A stretch of 64,000 nucleotides of DNA from a virus. This document shows, one piece after another, positions 1 to 9,177 of the stretch. Location: positions 62,001 to 126,000 of IMG/VR virus record IMGVR_UViG_3300046692_000091. One strand, given 5' to 3'. Every line of letters begins with the position of its first letter. Position 1 is the first letter of the stretch. The notes below the pieces were generated by a model, which did not search any database, had not been told where the DNA came from, and saw only the letters and a program-made list of their open reading frames with translations. A program made the translations under genes and the position numbers.

Positions 1-1580
1 AAGCTGCCCTGAAGGCTGCCCATCCTACTGGTGTGAATGGTGAAGGTTATCTGGTCGGTAGCGATCTATACCTCTACGGCGTAAACCCGGTTGGTGGTGC
101 TACTGAATGGTACAACGCTGGTCCTGTCCGTGGTCCGAAAGGTGATCAGGGTATCCAAGGTGTCACGGGTCTCCGTGGTATCCAAGGTCTGACTGGCGAA
201 CGTGGTGCACTGTGGCTGACTCTGCCGAATGGCGTTGAAGAACCTACCTCCGGCTACGGTCGTGAAGGTGACTGGGCTGTTAGCGCTGACTTCAATACCT
301 TCTACAAAGCTCCGGGTACTGGCTGGGTTCAGATCGGTCGTCTGGTAGCTGGTGACGTTAACTCGCCACTGGGTAGCTTGGGTAAAGTAGTTCGTCTGGG
401 TACCTCGTGGGTTGCTCTGCCGGTTGATGAAGTTCCAAGTCTTGCCTCCGGTAAGATCTACGCTCGTCAATCTAAAGCTGGGTCTACCACTGAAGGTGAG
501 TGGGTTGAAGTTGTCTTCCCGGATTCGTTCGATGAAGCTCCTGATGATGCTAAGCTCTACGTCCGTACTCGTTCCGTTGGTGTTGAAGATGGTAGCTGGT
601 TCGAATTGCCGAAGACCATCGGTGATCTGGTTACTAAAGATACCAAACAATACGCTCGTACTTTCGAAGCAGCTGACTCTGCCCCTAAGTGGAAAGAGAT
701 TGTTATCCCATCAGTTGTCGTTGGTGAAGCTCCTACCACCGCAGGCAAAGTTTACCTGCGTAGCGGTCAGAATGCCAACTGGGTCGAATATGTAGCTCCG
801 GCTGCAGGCGTACCAGAAGCTCCTACCACTGCTGGTCTTGCATTTGCACGTCGTGGTGACAACACTAGTTGGGTCGAAGCTACACCAGAAGTAACTGGTG
901 CTGCCGGTACTGTCTTCGGTCGTAAGGGCGATAAGACTTGGGTACCTGCTGCTCCAGAAGCTCCAACTACAGCTGGTAAGTTCTACATGCGTCGTGGTGA
1001 TACTGCCGCGTGGGTAGAATACGTTGCTCCATCGGGTGGTGTGGCTGAGGCACCAACTACTGCAGGTAAAACATTCCTGCGTAGTGGCCAGAATACTAAC
1101 TGGGTAGAGTTCACCGATACTCCAACTGATACCAAGTCGTATCTGCGGAAAGGTGATAAGACCTGGGTTGAGTATGTGGCTCCTGCTGCTGGTATTACTG
1201 AGGCTCCTAACGACGGTAAACAATACGTCCGTAAGAACCAAGCATGGGCTTCCTTCGATCGTTATGATACCCCTATCACTGCGATCGTAGCCACCGCTAC
1301 ACTTGATCCACTAGTCAACCAGTTCTTCACCGTAGCTAACGCCTCGGGTGCTAAGACTCTGACCATCAACGCAGGCCCTGCTTCGCGTGCGATGACTATC
1401 GTTCTGGTAGTAAGTGGTTCTGGTGGTACTCTGACCTTCACCCCTGGTTCTGGCGCAGGTACTGCTGTCAAGTGGAACACTGGTACAGCTCCAGTCTTCA
1501 CCGGTACTAAAACTGTTCTTACTCTCCTTTGGGATGGGACAGAATGGATCGGTGCACAAGGTGCAGTAACAACTAGCTAA
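1..1580 (+). CDS. Tail fibre protein, 5'-truncated by the window edge
   Basis: The reading frame is open from the first complete codon at position 3, so the true start lies upstream and the GTG at 33 is not the start. Near the N-terminus of the visible part is a collagen-like run of about nine Gly-X-Y triplets (GPKGDQGIQGVTG...). It is followed by 10-12 imperfect repeats of about 20-35 residues built on EAPTTAGK-x-Y-x-R-x-GD-x-x-x-WVE. The C-terminal 100 residues are Gly/Thr-rich and beta-like (TLTFTPGSGAG, LLWDGTEWIGAQ), as in many phage fibre tips. Fibres of this build are trimeric receptor-binding parts of the tail; the receptor cannot be told. A hairpin terminator follows at 1589. Fibre role is confident; exact attachment site in the virion is unknown. 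Confidence 0.8.
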   Translation, partial: AALKAAHPTGVNGEGYLVGSDLYLYGVNPVGGATEWYNAGPVRGPKGDQGIQGVTGLRGIQGLTGERGALWLTLPNGVEEPTSGYGREGDWAVSADFNTFYKAPGTGWVQIGRLVAGDVNSPLGSLGKVVRLGTSWVALPVDEVPSLASGKIYARQSKAGSTTEGEWVEVVFPDSFDEAPDDAKLYVRTRSVGVEDGSWFELPKTIGDLVTKDTKQYARTFEAADSAPKWKEIVIPSVVVGEAPTTAGKVYLRSGQNANWVEYVAPAAGVPEAPTTAGLAFARRGDNTSWVEATPEVTGAAGTVFGRKGDKTWVPAAPEAPTTAGKFYMRRGDTAAWVEYVAPSGGVAEAPTTAGKTFLRSGQNTNWVEFTDTPTDTKSYLRKGDKTWVEYVAPAAGITEAPNDGKQYVRKNQAWASFDRYDTPITAIVATATLDPLVNQFFTVANASGAKTLTINAGPASRAMTIVLVVSGSGGTLTFTPGSGAGTAVKWNTGTAPVFTGTKTVLTLLWDGTEWIGAQGAVTTS

Positions 1581-1588
1581 TGGCATAA

Positions 1589-1608
1589 AGCCTCCCTACG
1601 GGGAGGCT
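1589..1608. terminator. Hairpin terminator with UACG tetraloop and adjacent TATG
   Basis: Stem AGCCTCCC/GGGAGGCT with loop TACG. CATA lies one base before the stem (1584-1587) and TATG two bases after it (1611-1614). There is no long T tract. It ends the fibre gene; TATG may start transcription of the next gene. Confidence 0.8.
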
Positions 1609-1654
1609 CTTATGTTATTTTATGATCCAATAAACAAGTCCTTAAGGAATCAAC

Positions 1655-2305
1655 ATGACCACAGTTAATCGTACTACCCGTCTGATTGAATCGGACAGCG
1701 GTGACTATCCTCTTTACTTAGCCGATCTTGCTTCACGTGTAAACAATACTTCCTTCCCACAAGTTGTCGACTCCGAAATCCTTTTCGAGTTTGGCTACGA
1801 AGTTGTACTAGACACAACAATTCCAGTTAATGACGTTGTTACAGAAGGTGCACCAGAACTACGCGATGGTAGCTGGTACCGGGTATGGAATGCTCGTCCT
1901 TTCAATGAGAACGAACTGACTGCTAATTTGGCGGCAGCGAAAGCGGCTCTGAAAGCACAAGCTGAAGCCAAACGCGTTACTGACTTCGAAAAGGGTTTCC
2001 CACACCAGTTTGGTGAAACGATCTATCACGTGCAGATTCGCCCTATCGATTGTCAGAACATTACTGCTCTGCGGATTATCGCAAAAGAAGCAGTGGACCT
2101 CGGTGCACCATTCCCAATTAACTTCCGTGTCTATGAGAACGTAAGCGTTGCTTTGACTGCTCCAGAAATGGTAGCCTTAGCTAATGCTGCTCTCTACAAG
2201 GTAAGTGAAGGGTATGAAGTTATTTGGACTTTCAAAGACCAAGTAGATGCTGCAACAACTATTGCTGAGCTGCCTCTACTCCCAGTTGAGTTGTTTACGT
2301 TGTAA
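1655..2305 (+). CDS. DUF4376-like tail-fibre-associated protein
   Basis: This 216-residue protein follows the fibre gene and has a good ribosome-binding site (AAGGAATCAAC before ATG). The central part reads YRVWNARPFNENELTANLAAAKA followed by Ala/Lys/Arg-rich helix, which resembles the DUF4376 or tail-fibre-assembly type found beside phage fibre genes. The C-terminal half is predicted mixed alpha/beta. Position directly after a fibre suggests a fibre chaperone or an accessory fibre piece. This family placement is by eye from pattern only, and a structural role is equally possible. The gene stands between two hairpins and may be a single transcription unit. Confidence 0.5.
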   Translation: MTTVNRTTRLIESDSGDYPLYLADLASRVNNTSFPQVVDSEILFEFGYEVVLDTTIPVNDVVTEGAPELRDGSWYRVWNARPFNENELTANLAAAKAALKAQAEAKRVTDFEKGFPHQFGETIYHVQIRPIDCQNITALRIIAKEAVDLGAPFPINFRVYENVSVALTAPEMVALANAALYKVSEGYEVIWTFKDQVDAATTIAELPLLPVELFTL

Positions 2306-2310
2306 ACATA

Positions 2311-2334
2311 GGCCTCTCCCCAAAGGGAGAGGCC
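2311..2334. terminator. Hairpin terminator with adjacent TATG
   Basis: Ten-base-pair perfect stem GGCCTCTCCC/GGGAGAGGCC with loop CAAA. CATA abuts it on the left (2307-2310) and TATG follows after one base (2336-2339). It separates the DUF4376-like gene from fibre cassette 1. Confidence 0.85.
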
Positions 2335-2387
2335 TTATGCCCAGTTAATACTATGTAATCATATTTTTTATAAACAGGAGTAACAGC

Positions 2388-3449
2388 ATGTATGAATTGC
2401 TGCTGTCTTCCGGAATGGCAAGTGGTGCGAACTATTTACCTAATTCCGGACCAGGTACTAAAACTCTTAAAGCGGGCAACAGTACGTTAGGGTATTTCGG
2501 TGAAGTTACTACTACCGAACTATTTAACGGCTGGGAAGTTGCAGCAGCAGCTGGCCTAGAGACAGGGAACGAAGTTTCTACACCGTCAACTACGTGGTTT
2601 AAGTTTATCCAGAATGGTAAAACACTATATATTCCACGTACGCAGTTGCGACTACTGGTTAGTTGGGAAGAACTGTACCAGAAAGGTTTAGTTTACGGGA
2701 CGCGTGAGTACGGACCTTATCCAGCTGGTGCAGGTGTATCACAGTTGGTCACTATGGCCAAGATGGAGAATGGCAGACAATGGTTACTGAAGCCTAGACT
2801 TGCACGAGGTTCGATTGTAGATCCACAAGCATACCCAATCCCACAAGCATCTCTGGATCTAAGTGAATTCTCTTTATTGGGTCACCTTACGCCTAGTGGC
2901 GCCGGAAACGTTACTGATAAATGGGAAAACTTTTCACTGGGATATTTGGGTTATACAAGTAACCTCCAAAGCTGGGTACAGGAAACACTTTCGGTTAACG
3001 TGACCAGTGCCTTCTATCGTGGTGATGTGTCTGGACCTAACGCCCACGCCTACGTGGCTAAGTCCACAAAGACATTACCTGGTGCAGCTTGGCGCCCTGT
3101 ATTGGAATTGATCCCCGACAATGAATTGAAAGATCCATTCCGACTATATGGCTTGGTGGTTGGTACTACCCAACCATCGATTAAAGAAACAGCCCCTACT
3201 TCAGACGCTATCATTAACCTGAGTAATATTCGACAGGCTGAATGGGTTTCGAAGCAACCGGTAATCACAACTCAGACAACTTCTGATTCGATCTTCCAGA
3301 CAGTGAATATTACTGGTACAACAACACCTACATTAACGCCAGTTGCATTATCTGCACAAGGTGTAGATCTGGTATCCAATCCGGTTAATCCAGTTTGGTC
3401 TGTAACCACATTGAACCCAGTCGCACTCAGTGCCATTAACATTGCATAA
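2388..3449 (+). CDS. Virion/fibre paralogue A1 (first gene of cassette 1)
   Basis: This 353-residue protein starts after an AGGAG site and heads the first of two four-gene cassettes. Unlike the B, C and D members it has no N-terminal fibronectin-like domain. It begins almost directly with the shared module: GPGTKTLKAGN, GYFG, FIQNGKTLYIP, YQKGLVYG, and ends that module with WRPVLELI near residue 245. About 100 Thr/Ser/Pro/Val-rich residues follow, with a repeated SNPV/LNPVALS pattern, looking like a beta-rich stalk. It is clearly homologous to A2 at 6322. A role as a tail fibre or virion decoration is inferred from position beside the fibre gene; no enzyme motif is visible. Confidence 0.65.
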   Translation: MYELLLSSGMASGANYLPNSGPGTKTLKAGNSTLGYFGEVTTTELFNGWEVAAAAGLETGNEVSTPSTTWFKFIQNGKTLYIPRTQLRLLVSWEELYQKGLVYGTREYGPYPAGAGVSQLVTMAKMENGRQWLLKPRLARGSIVDPQAYPIPQASLDLSEFSLLGHLTPSGAGNVTDKWENFSLGYLGYTSNLQSWVQETLSVNVTSAFYRGDVSGPNAHAYVAKSTKTLPGAAWRPVLELIPDNELKDPFRLYGLVVGTTQPSIKETAPTSDAIINLSNIRQAEWVSKQPVITTQTTSDSIFQTVNITGTTTPTLTPVALSAQGVDLVSNPVNPVWSVTTLNPVALSAINIA

Positions 3450-3460
3450 AGGAACTTCAT

Positions 3461-4390
3461 ATGTACCTCAAACTTAAATGGGAAAATACCAACGTCGGTC
3501 CCATTACCGTAAAAATCTATCGTGGCGACACGGCAGTTGATCGTGCTAACCTAACTGGTTTGATCGCTACTTTATCCGCTGGTGAAACGGAATATAGTGA
3601 CACTACTGTTGTTGCAGGTAATTTGTATTACTATGTTTTTGAAACGACCAGTGCTACAGACCGGGTAGTCTCACAGAATATCATTCTCCGGGCAGTTCCT
3701 CGTCGGGGTCCCGGTGGTACCACGTTGCTCAATGGGGATTATAACTACGGTTACTATGGGTCAATCCCATCGTCTAGCTTTATCAACACTAACGAACTTC
3801 GTGCAGCTGTTGGATTTGTTGGTGGTACGACTTTCCAGGTTACTCCAGCATGGCATAAGTATGCACGTAACGGGAAGATCCTATTCATTCCTGAAGGTCA
3901 GTTGGCAACTGGTTGTACTTTCGATATGTTGTACACAGCTGGTCTTGTCTATGGTGCCGATAACAATGGACCATACACTTTTACTGTTCCAGTCAACCAA
4001 AAGAAACAAGTGAAGATCGGTGCAGATTGGTATTGGGTTAGATTGATGCGTGGCTTCAATGATGACTATGGTGTATTCCCTACTGCCGCTGTCGTTTCAG
4101 AACCACTGGAGACATTCACTTGTGAATGGGATGATTTTACTTATCCATTAATGACCTGGGTACCGGATCGTCAACGTATGGTTAACGTCGCCAATATCAC
4201 GCCAACTACCATGTTGACTATTGGTAACTGGGTTCAAGAGAAAGTTGCGGCAGCAGCTGGATCACAAGCGCTCTTTCGAGGCACTAGTGCAAACACTCGG
4301 GTGGGCCTTGCTTACCGTACCGGTTCAGCTACAAACGTGGCCGCCGGCTGGTGGCCAGTGCTAGAACTCATTGAAACCGCTGGCTCGTAA
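3461..4390 (+). CDS. Virion/fibre paralogue B1, FN3-like N-terminus
   Basis: The gene follows A1 by 11 bases with AAGGAA as ribosome-binding site. Residues 1-90 look like a fibronectin type III or Ig-like domain (LKLKW, KIYRGDTAVD, TLSAGETEYSDTTV, YYYVFETTS). After a Pro-rich linker (RRGPGG) comes the module shared by all eight cassette proteins: GDYNYGYYGSIP, WHKYARNGKILFIP, YTAGLVYGADNNGP, VKIGADWYWVRLMRG, CEWDDF, and the C-terminal WWPVLELI. It pairs best with B2 at 7322, which shares the GDYNYGY start and the YPL...VPxxQRxVN region. Probably a component of tail fibres or head/tail decoration; function not established. Confidence 0.65.
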   Translation: MYLKLKWENTNVGPITVKIYRGDTAVDRANLTGLIATLSAGETEYSDTTVVAGNLYYYVFETTSATDRVVSQNIILRAVPRRGPGGTTLLNGDYNYGYYGSIPSSSFINTNELRAAVGFVGGTTFQVTPAWHKYARNGKILFIPEGQLATGCTFDMLYTAGLVYGADNNGPYTFTVPVNQKKQVKIGADWYWVRLMRGFNDDYGVFPTAAVVSEPLETFTCEWDDFTYPLMTWVPDRQRMVNVANITPTTMLTIGNWVQEKVAAAAGSQALFRGTSANTRVGLAYRTGSATNVAAGWWPVLELIETAGS

Positions 4391-4401
4391 GGAACACTAT
4401 A

Positions 4402-5313
4402 ATGACAGTTCGCATTAGTTGGGCTAATGCGAATGCTACTGCTGATTCGGTTATTCTCTACCGGTCAGCAACACCATTCGCACAAACTGCTCTACCCGCC
4501 CCATTAGTTACCTTGGCTGGTAACGCCACGACCTACGATGATACCACAGTTACACGTAATACGGTTGCATATTACAGAGCTAAGATTGTAAAGGGTACTG
4601 AGGAACTCATCACACCACTGATGACGATGGGTCACTTTCCTGATTCTGGGCCTGGGCCACAGACACTGCTTCGTGGTAACTGGGCATTGGGTTACTTCGG
4701 TAAAGTACCGGTCGCTAACATGTGGACACTCGCACAGTTCCGTACAGCAACTGGAGCTACCGGTCTACCTGCAGCTGCAGCCGAATCGAACTTGACCGTT
4801 TGGCATAAGTTCATCCGTAATGGAAAGATTATCTTTGTGCCAGGTTGCCCCATGACCAACGCCACCACCACTTGGTCGCAAATCTATGCACTGGGTTTGG
4901 TTTATGGCACCAATGATAATGGTGCAGTGCCATCAACTCTAACGGTACCACCAACGCCAGTGAACCAATTCAAGACGGTTACCTTAGGAGCATATACTTT
5001 TCTGGTAAGATTGCCTTTGGGTTGTACTATGCCAGTCAATGCTATTATTGGTACTGGTTTCACCACCACACTAGAGGGTAGTGAATGGGACGAAACAATT
5101 TCGCGGTGCTATACGAGTTGGGCTGCGGCTTACAACAGTGCACGGTTCGATGACGTCGCTATAACGGCCACCTCTCCAGTTTCTGCAATTACCCAACACG
5201 TGACAACCAATGGTAAGCAATGTCTCCGTCGAGGAACACCCGCGGCATCGCCGGAAGATCCATATGACGTTACCGGTGCATTTTGGGTGCCTTTCGTTGA
5301 ACTTATCCCTTGA
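4402..5313 (+). CDS. Virion/fibre paralogue C1, FN3-like N-terminus
   Basis: This 303-residue protein follows B1 by 11 bases. The N-terminal 90 residues have the FN3-like pattern (VRISWANANATADSVILYR, TLAGNATTYDDTTV, YYRAKIV). The shared module follows: SGPGPQTLLRGNWALGYFG, WHKFIRNGKIIFVP, YALGLVYGTNDNG, VTLGAYTFLVRLPLG, EWDE, and the terminal FWVPFVELIP. It corresponds to C2 at 8274 by order and by the ALPAP/TLAG pattern. No catalytic or metal-binding motif is seen. Likely one of several alternative or co-assembled fibre subunits. Confidence 0.65.
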   Translation: MTVRISWANANATADSVILYRSATPFAQTALPAPLVTLAGNATTYDDTTVTRNTVAYYRAKIVKGTEELITPLMTMGHFPDSGPGPQTLLRGNWALGYFGKVPVANMWTLAQFRTATGATGLPAAAAESNLTVWHKFIRNGKIIFVPGCPMTNATTTWSQIYALGLVYGTNDNGAVPSTLTVPPTPVNQFKTVTLGAYTFLVRLPLGCTMPVNAIIGTGFTTTLEGSEWDETISRCYTSWAAAYNSARFDDVAITATSPVSAITQHVTTNGKQCLRRGTPAASPEDPYDVTGAFWVPFVELIP

Positions 5314-5322
5314 GGTTAAAAC

Positions 5323-6237
5323 ATGTCTATTCAAGTTGACTGGATTGACCGTAATGCCGCGGTGGATTCGTTTAAGATCTATCGTGCTACTACGCCAATC
5401 CTTGACGGGGCATTACCTGCCCCATTGACAACAGTTGCAGGTAACGTGTTTACTTATCTGGACACAACTGCTCCACGTAATACCGTTTATCACTACCGGA
5501 TTGCTACTGTTATTGGGGGAGTGGAAACACTCTCTACTAATAAGCCATTGGCTAATATTCCGTACAGTGGTCCTGGACCACAGAAGTTAATTCGTGGGGA
5601 TTATGCATTTGGTGTTTACGGTAGACTAAACATTGGTGATCTATTTGGTCCTGACGAAATGGTTAAGTTTATGGGCTGGCCTGCTAGCGTCGCCCTGGCT
5701 ACCGCTAAGTACTGGATCAAGTATGTTGTGAATGCAAAGATTTATTTCATTCCAGATAATGCTCTTGCTTCTTCTATTCCAAATGGACTGCGTGGTATTT
5801 ATGCGGCTGGTGCCATGTATGGAACAGATGCATCCAATACGTTCATGCCGACCCTAACGGCGCAACAGGGTATCATCCCACAAGCTAAGATGATTAATCG
5901 TGGCGAACATCAGTTCATGGTGCGGCTCCCCGGCAGCCGATTAGGCGCTGCACCAGCTACGCTAGATCCGGCTAACCAAGTTGGCGGAGAATGGGACTTA
6001 TACATTGCACCTATGTTCGTATCACGAACTACACCAGGTACAATTCCACAATACGGGGATGAAGTTTTCATCACTTCTCAGTATTACTACACCAAAGATG
6101 CGCAGACCGCCACTTCAATTTATGTTGTGTGTCGAAGCGGCGGTAGCATTGATGGTGTATTCTCAACAGGGTTAGGTGCCGATCAAGGGGCACAAGCTTC
6201 CCATTTCTGGAAACCAGTATTGGAACTAACAATGTAA
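5323..6237 (+). CDS. Virion/fibre paralogue D1, FN3-like N-terminus (last gene of cassette 1)
   Basis: This 304-residue protein follows C1 by 9 bases (GAGGTTAAAAC then ATG). The FN3-like start reads VDWIDRNAAVDSFKIYRAT, TVAGNVFTYLDTTA, YHYRIATV. The shared module continues with SGPGPQKLIRGDYAFGVYG, YWIKYVVNAKIYFIP, YAAGAMYGTD, HQFMVRLPGSR, GEWD and terminal WKPVLELTM. D2 at 9178 is its counterpart (same VDWID/LDWID start and GEW/GEI-D region). A strong hairpin directly after the stop closes cassette 1. Confidence 0.65.
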   Translation: MSIQVDWIDRNAAVDSFKIYRATTPILDGALPAPLTTVAGNVFTYLDTTAPRNTVYHYRIATVIGGVETLSTNKPLANIPYSGPGPQKLIRGDYAFGVYGRLNIGDLFGPDEMVKFMGWPASVALATAKYWIKYVVNAKIYFIPDNALASSIPNGLRGIYAAGAMYGTDASNTFMPTLTAQQGIIPQAKMINRGEHQFMVRLPGSRLGAAPATLDPANQVGGEWDLYIAPMFVSRTTPGTIPQYGDEVFITSQYYYTKDAQTATSIYVVCRSGGSIDGVFSTGLGADQGAQASHFWKPVLELTM

Positions 6238-6248
6238 TACAACATATT

Positions 6249-6272
6249 CGTCTCTCCCTTACAGGAGAGACG
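6249..6272. terminator. Hairpin terminator closing cassette 1, with adjacent TATG
   Basis: Nine-pair stem CGTCTCTCC/GGAGAGACG, loop CTTACA. CATA lies two bases before (6243-6246), TATG one base after (6274-6277), with a second TATG at 6290-6293. It separates the two fibre cassettes. Confidence 0.85.
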
Positions 6273-6321
6273 TTATGCCCAAGTAATGTTATGAGTTGTT
6301 AATATAAAGCAGGAGACTCAA

Positions 6322-7311
6322 ATGAATGAATTACTCCTATCTACTGGAGCAATGGGGCAACAATATTTCCCTAATTCCGGCCCTGGCCGCAAAACTCTAA
6401 AAGCGGGTAATGAACAAATAGGTTATTTTGGGACTTTGTCTTCTGTCGAATTATTCCAGGGATGGGAAGTCAGTAGTGCTCTGGGCTTTACTGCTGGGTT
6501 AGTTAACAAAGAAGCAGATAACATCTGGATGAAATTTATTTACCACGGGAAGTTCCTTTTCGTGTGTAAAGAATATACCCGCTATAACTTGGCATGGGAT
6601 GACATCTATAAAGCTGGCGCGATGTATGGTCTTAAAGGCAATGGGCCTTATCCCGTTGCTGGTTTTGCAAAAGACCAATGGACCGTAATGGTTAAAGAGG
6701 AATCAGGTGTAGCCATTCCTTGGAAACTAGTGCCACGCACTATTCATGGTACCAGTGTTGATCCTTATGTTGGCGTTGACTATACTGCATTTGGATTTGC
6801 AGAAGGAAACGAGCACAACGATTTGATTTTTCGTTTGTTAACAGATGGCGCAAACGGTCGCCCAAATACAGGTATCTTTGAAAAATGGACAGGGGCGGAG
6901 TTAGGTATTAATGGCAATACTAACTACGGTTTCATCCAAGAGACATCTGTGGCTAACGTAGCTAACTCAATGGTACGTGGACCAACAGGTTCAACACTCA
7001 ACTCGCCAAAAGCTACTATTCGGGCAATGTCTGATGGTTGGCGACCAGTATTAGAATTGGTTGGTGACGATAATGCCTTCAACCCATATCGACTGTATCA
7101 AGAATATACGGGTAACCAAGGCCCTCTTAGCGTTGCTGGCCAATTCATAGATGTGGTATATAGTCCAACTCAATTCAAAGTTACTGATGGGGCTGCTATT
7201 TTGGCACCTGCAGTTCAGTCGGTAGCATTTGTAGACTATGCACGCAGACCACAGAACCTAACCGTGGTTAATCCAATCTATCCTGTAGCCATGTCTTTTA
7301 CACGCACCTAA
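6322..7311 (+). CDS. Virion/fibre paralogue A2 (first gene of cassette 2)
   Basis: This 329-residue protein is the counterpart of A1. Both begin M-x-ELLLS, carry PNSGPG-x-KTLKAGN and GYFG, then ELFxGWEV, and lack the FN3-like domain of the B, C and D members. The module includes WMKFIYHGKFLFV, YKAGAMYGLKGNGPYP and WRPVLELVGDD, followed by a shorter Pro/Val-rich tail than in A1, also ending in an NP-x-x-PVAMS motif. AGGAGACTCAA precedes the ATG. Its own TATG elements after the upstream hairpin suggest that cassette 2 has a separate promoter. Confidence 0.65.
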   Translation: MNELLLSTGAMGQQYFPNSGPGRKTLKAGNEQIGYFGTLSSVELFQGWEVSSALGFTAGLVNKEADNIWMKFIYHGKFLFVCKEYTRYNLAWDDIYKAGAMYGLKGNGPYPVAGFAKDQWTVMVKEESGVAIPWKLVPRTIHGTSVDPYVGVDYTAFGFAEGNEHNDLIFRLLTDGANGRPNTGIFEKWTGAELGINGNTNYGFIQETSVANVANSMVRGPTGSTLNSPKATIRAMSDGWRPVLELVGDDNAFNPYRLYQEYTGNQGPLSVAGQFIDVVYSPTQFKVTDGAAILAPAVQSVAFVDYARRPQNLTVVNPIYPVAMSFTRT

Positions 7312-7321
7312 GGGGTGAAAT

Positions 7322-8263
7322 ATGAACTTGAAACTTATCTGGACTGACATCAATACTGTCGATGTCACGATCAATATCTATCGTAGTGAAACTGTGATAG
7401 ATACAGCTAACCTTCCAGCGCCAGTAGCTACATTAACTGCTGGTGAAGAAACATGGACAGACCCAGATGCTGTCCGTGGTCGGTATTACTACTACGTCTT
7501 CAAAACTACAAGTGCTGTTGATACTGTCACATCCGCTAACTATCGCATCCAAGCAGTTCCTCGATTGGGCCCAGGGCCATCCGAACTGAAATATGGCGAT
7601 TATAATTACGGTTATTTTGGATCTATCCCAGCAAACGAATTCATCAACACTGCTAATTTGCGGAGTGCTGTGAACTTCCAAGCGGGTGCAGGTTCTAACG
7701 CTGCTCCAACGTGGCATAAATACGTACGAAATGGCATTGTGTACTTCGTACCTAATACATGCTTGGGACAATCTGTTCAATGGACAGCCATCTATTTGGC
7801 TGGTATCATGTTTGGTGTAACTGGTCCAGGTCCTCATCGTAACGGTGCAGCCATTACAGATCAACGCAAAACAGTAACGATTGGCTCAGATACATTTATC
7901 GTGCGATGCATGAAAGGTTATAGCGATGATGTTACACGCATTGTGCCATTAGCTACGGTCAACGAACCCTCTGAATATTCTAACGAATGGAATGATTTTA
8001 TTTACCCCCTCGTTAAATACGTTCCGGCAGCACAACGCTTAGTTAATATCACGACGCAGACTGTTCAGGAGACTCTACCTGGTCCATGGAACGGTTATAC
8101 AGGTGCAGCTATCCAAGAACTTAGTGATAGTGGCGGAAACCCAGTAGTTCGTCGTGGGGGTGCTTTTGAGAACCGCTCAGGACTTGCTCAACGTTCTTGC
8201 AATACTGATACCTACCTAACTTCATGGTATCCAATTCTGGAACTAGTAGCACCAGCTATCTAA
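7322..8263 (+). CDS. Virion/fibre paralogue B2, FN3-like N-terminus
   Basis: This 313-residue protein lies 10 bases after A2 (GGGGTGAAAT then ATG). The FN3-like part (LKLIWTDINTVDVTINIYR, YYYVFKTTSAVDTV) is very close to B1, as are GDYNYGYFGSIP, FINTANLRSAVNF and the YPLVKYVPAAQRLVN region. The shared module includes WHKYVRNGIVYFVP, YLAGIMFGVTGPGP, VTIGSDTFIVRCMKG and terminal WYPILELV. One small insertion before the C-terminus distinguishes it from B1. Confidence 0.65.
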   Translation: MNLKLIWTDINTVDVTINIYRSETVIDTANLPAPVATLTAGEETWTDPDAVRGRYYYYVFKTTSAVDTVTSANYRIQAVPRLGPGPSELKYGDYNYGYFGSIPANEFINTANLRSAVNFQAGAGSNAAPTWHKYVRNGIVYFVPNTCLGQSVQWTAIYLAGIMFGVTGPGPHRNGAAITDQRKTVTIGSDTFIVRCMKGYSDDVTRIVPLATVNEPSEYSNEWNDFIYPLVKYVPAAQRLVNITTQTVQETLPGPWNGYTGAAIQELSDSGGNPVVRRGGAFENRSGLAQRSCNTDTYLTSWYPILELVAPAI

Positions 8264-8273
8264 GTGAGGTAAC

Positions 8274-9167
8274 ATGTCAATTACAATTAACTGGCCTGCC
8301 ACTAACGTAGGGGTAGCCACTGCGGTTCGCATCTACGTAGATACATCCAAGATTCCGGATGATACATTACCAGCACCAATCGTTACATTGGCCGGAACCG
8401 AGACATCATTTATTTGGGCATCCCCACCAACTGATAATACCGTATATTACTTCCGAATTGCAATTGATCGCGAAGCAGATACGTGGTTGAGTGATAATCA
8501 GCAATATGGTTATTTCGTTTCAACTGGACCAGGCCCACAGCAAGTTGTTCGTGGGGACTGGGAGTATGGTTACTTTGGATTTGTGCCGAAAGCAACGATG
8601 GTGACAATGGCACAGCTGTCGGTTATACTGGCAACTGATGCAATGACACCAGCACCAGAAGTTAACTTCACTGGGTTCCATAAACTGGCATGGCAAGGCA
8701 AAATCTATTTCTATCCAGATGCATACGTTGCCTCTAACCAAACATGGCAGACATACTACGGGAAAGGGTACATGTATGGAATTGATGGGAATGGTAATCC
8801 ACCAATTTCAGTTACGCCAACAAACCAATTAAAAATTGTTACTATTGGGAGTAATCAATTTAAAGTACGTTCATTTAAAACACATCAAGCCTCAACTGAT
8901 GTCGCCGTATCCAGTATTCCTAATGATGGAACATCCGAGTGGGACAAATTAGTTTGTCGCCTACATCTCGTTACTGCCTTGCCAGGAAACGCTATTCATT
9001 TGTCGGACGTAGCCTATGATCCTTATCGGAATAGTGTTGGTCAACACATATGGAACATCAGTCTTGGTCACGCACTACAACGCGGTCGGTCTGATATCGA
9101 AGGATCAACAAACGTAATCTTTGGTGCTGGTTATGGCTGGATTCCTTTATTAGAGTTACAATTTTGA
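8274..9167 (+). CDS. Virion/fibre paralogue C2, FN3-like N-terminus
   Basis: This 297-residue protein follows B2 by 10 bases with GTGAGGTAAC before ATG. Its FN3-like segment (ITINWPATNVGVATAVRIY, TLAGTETSFIW, YYFRIAID) is followed by the shared module: TGPGPQQVVRGDWEYGYFG, FHKLAWQGKIYFYP, YGKGYMYGIDGNG, VTIGSNQFKVRSFK, EWDK and terminal WIPLLELQF. It matches C1 by position and by the LPAPIVTLAG stretch, but is more diverged than the A and B pairs. Confidence 0.65.
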   Translation: MSITINWPATNVGVATAVRIYVDTSKIPDDTLPAPIVTLAGTETSFIWASPPTDNTVYYFRIAIDREADTWLSDNQQYGYFVSTGPGPQQVVRGDWEYGYFGFVPKATMVTMAQLSVILATDAMTPAPEVNFTGFHKLAWQGKIYFYPDAYVASNQTWQTYYGKGYMYGIDGNGNPPISVTPTNQLKIVTIGSNQFKVRSFKTHQASTDVAVSSIPNDGTSEWDKLVCRLHLVTALPGNAIHLSDVAYDPYRNSVGQHIWNISLGHALQRGRSDIEGSTNVIFGAGYGWIPLLELQF

Positions 9168-9177
9168 GGTTTGAACA

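Noticed and set aside
711-1241. 176-codon minus-strand open frame in the fibre gene
   Set aside because: Its repeats (TTSCSW, SFW) are the reverse complement of the fibre repeats; no independent support.
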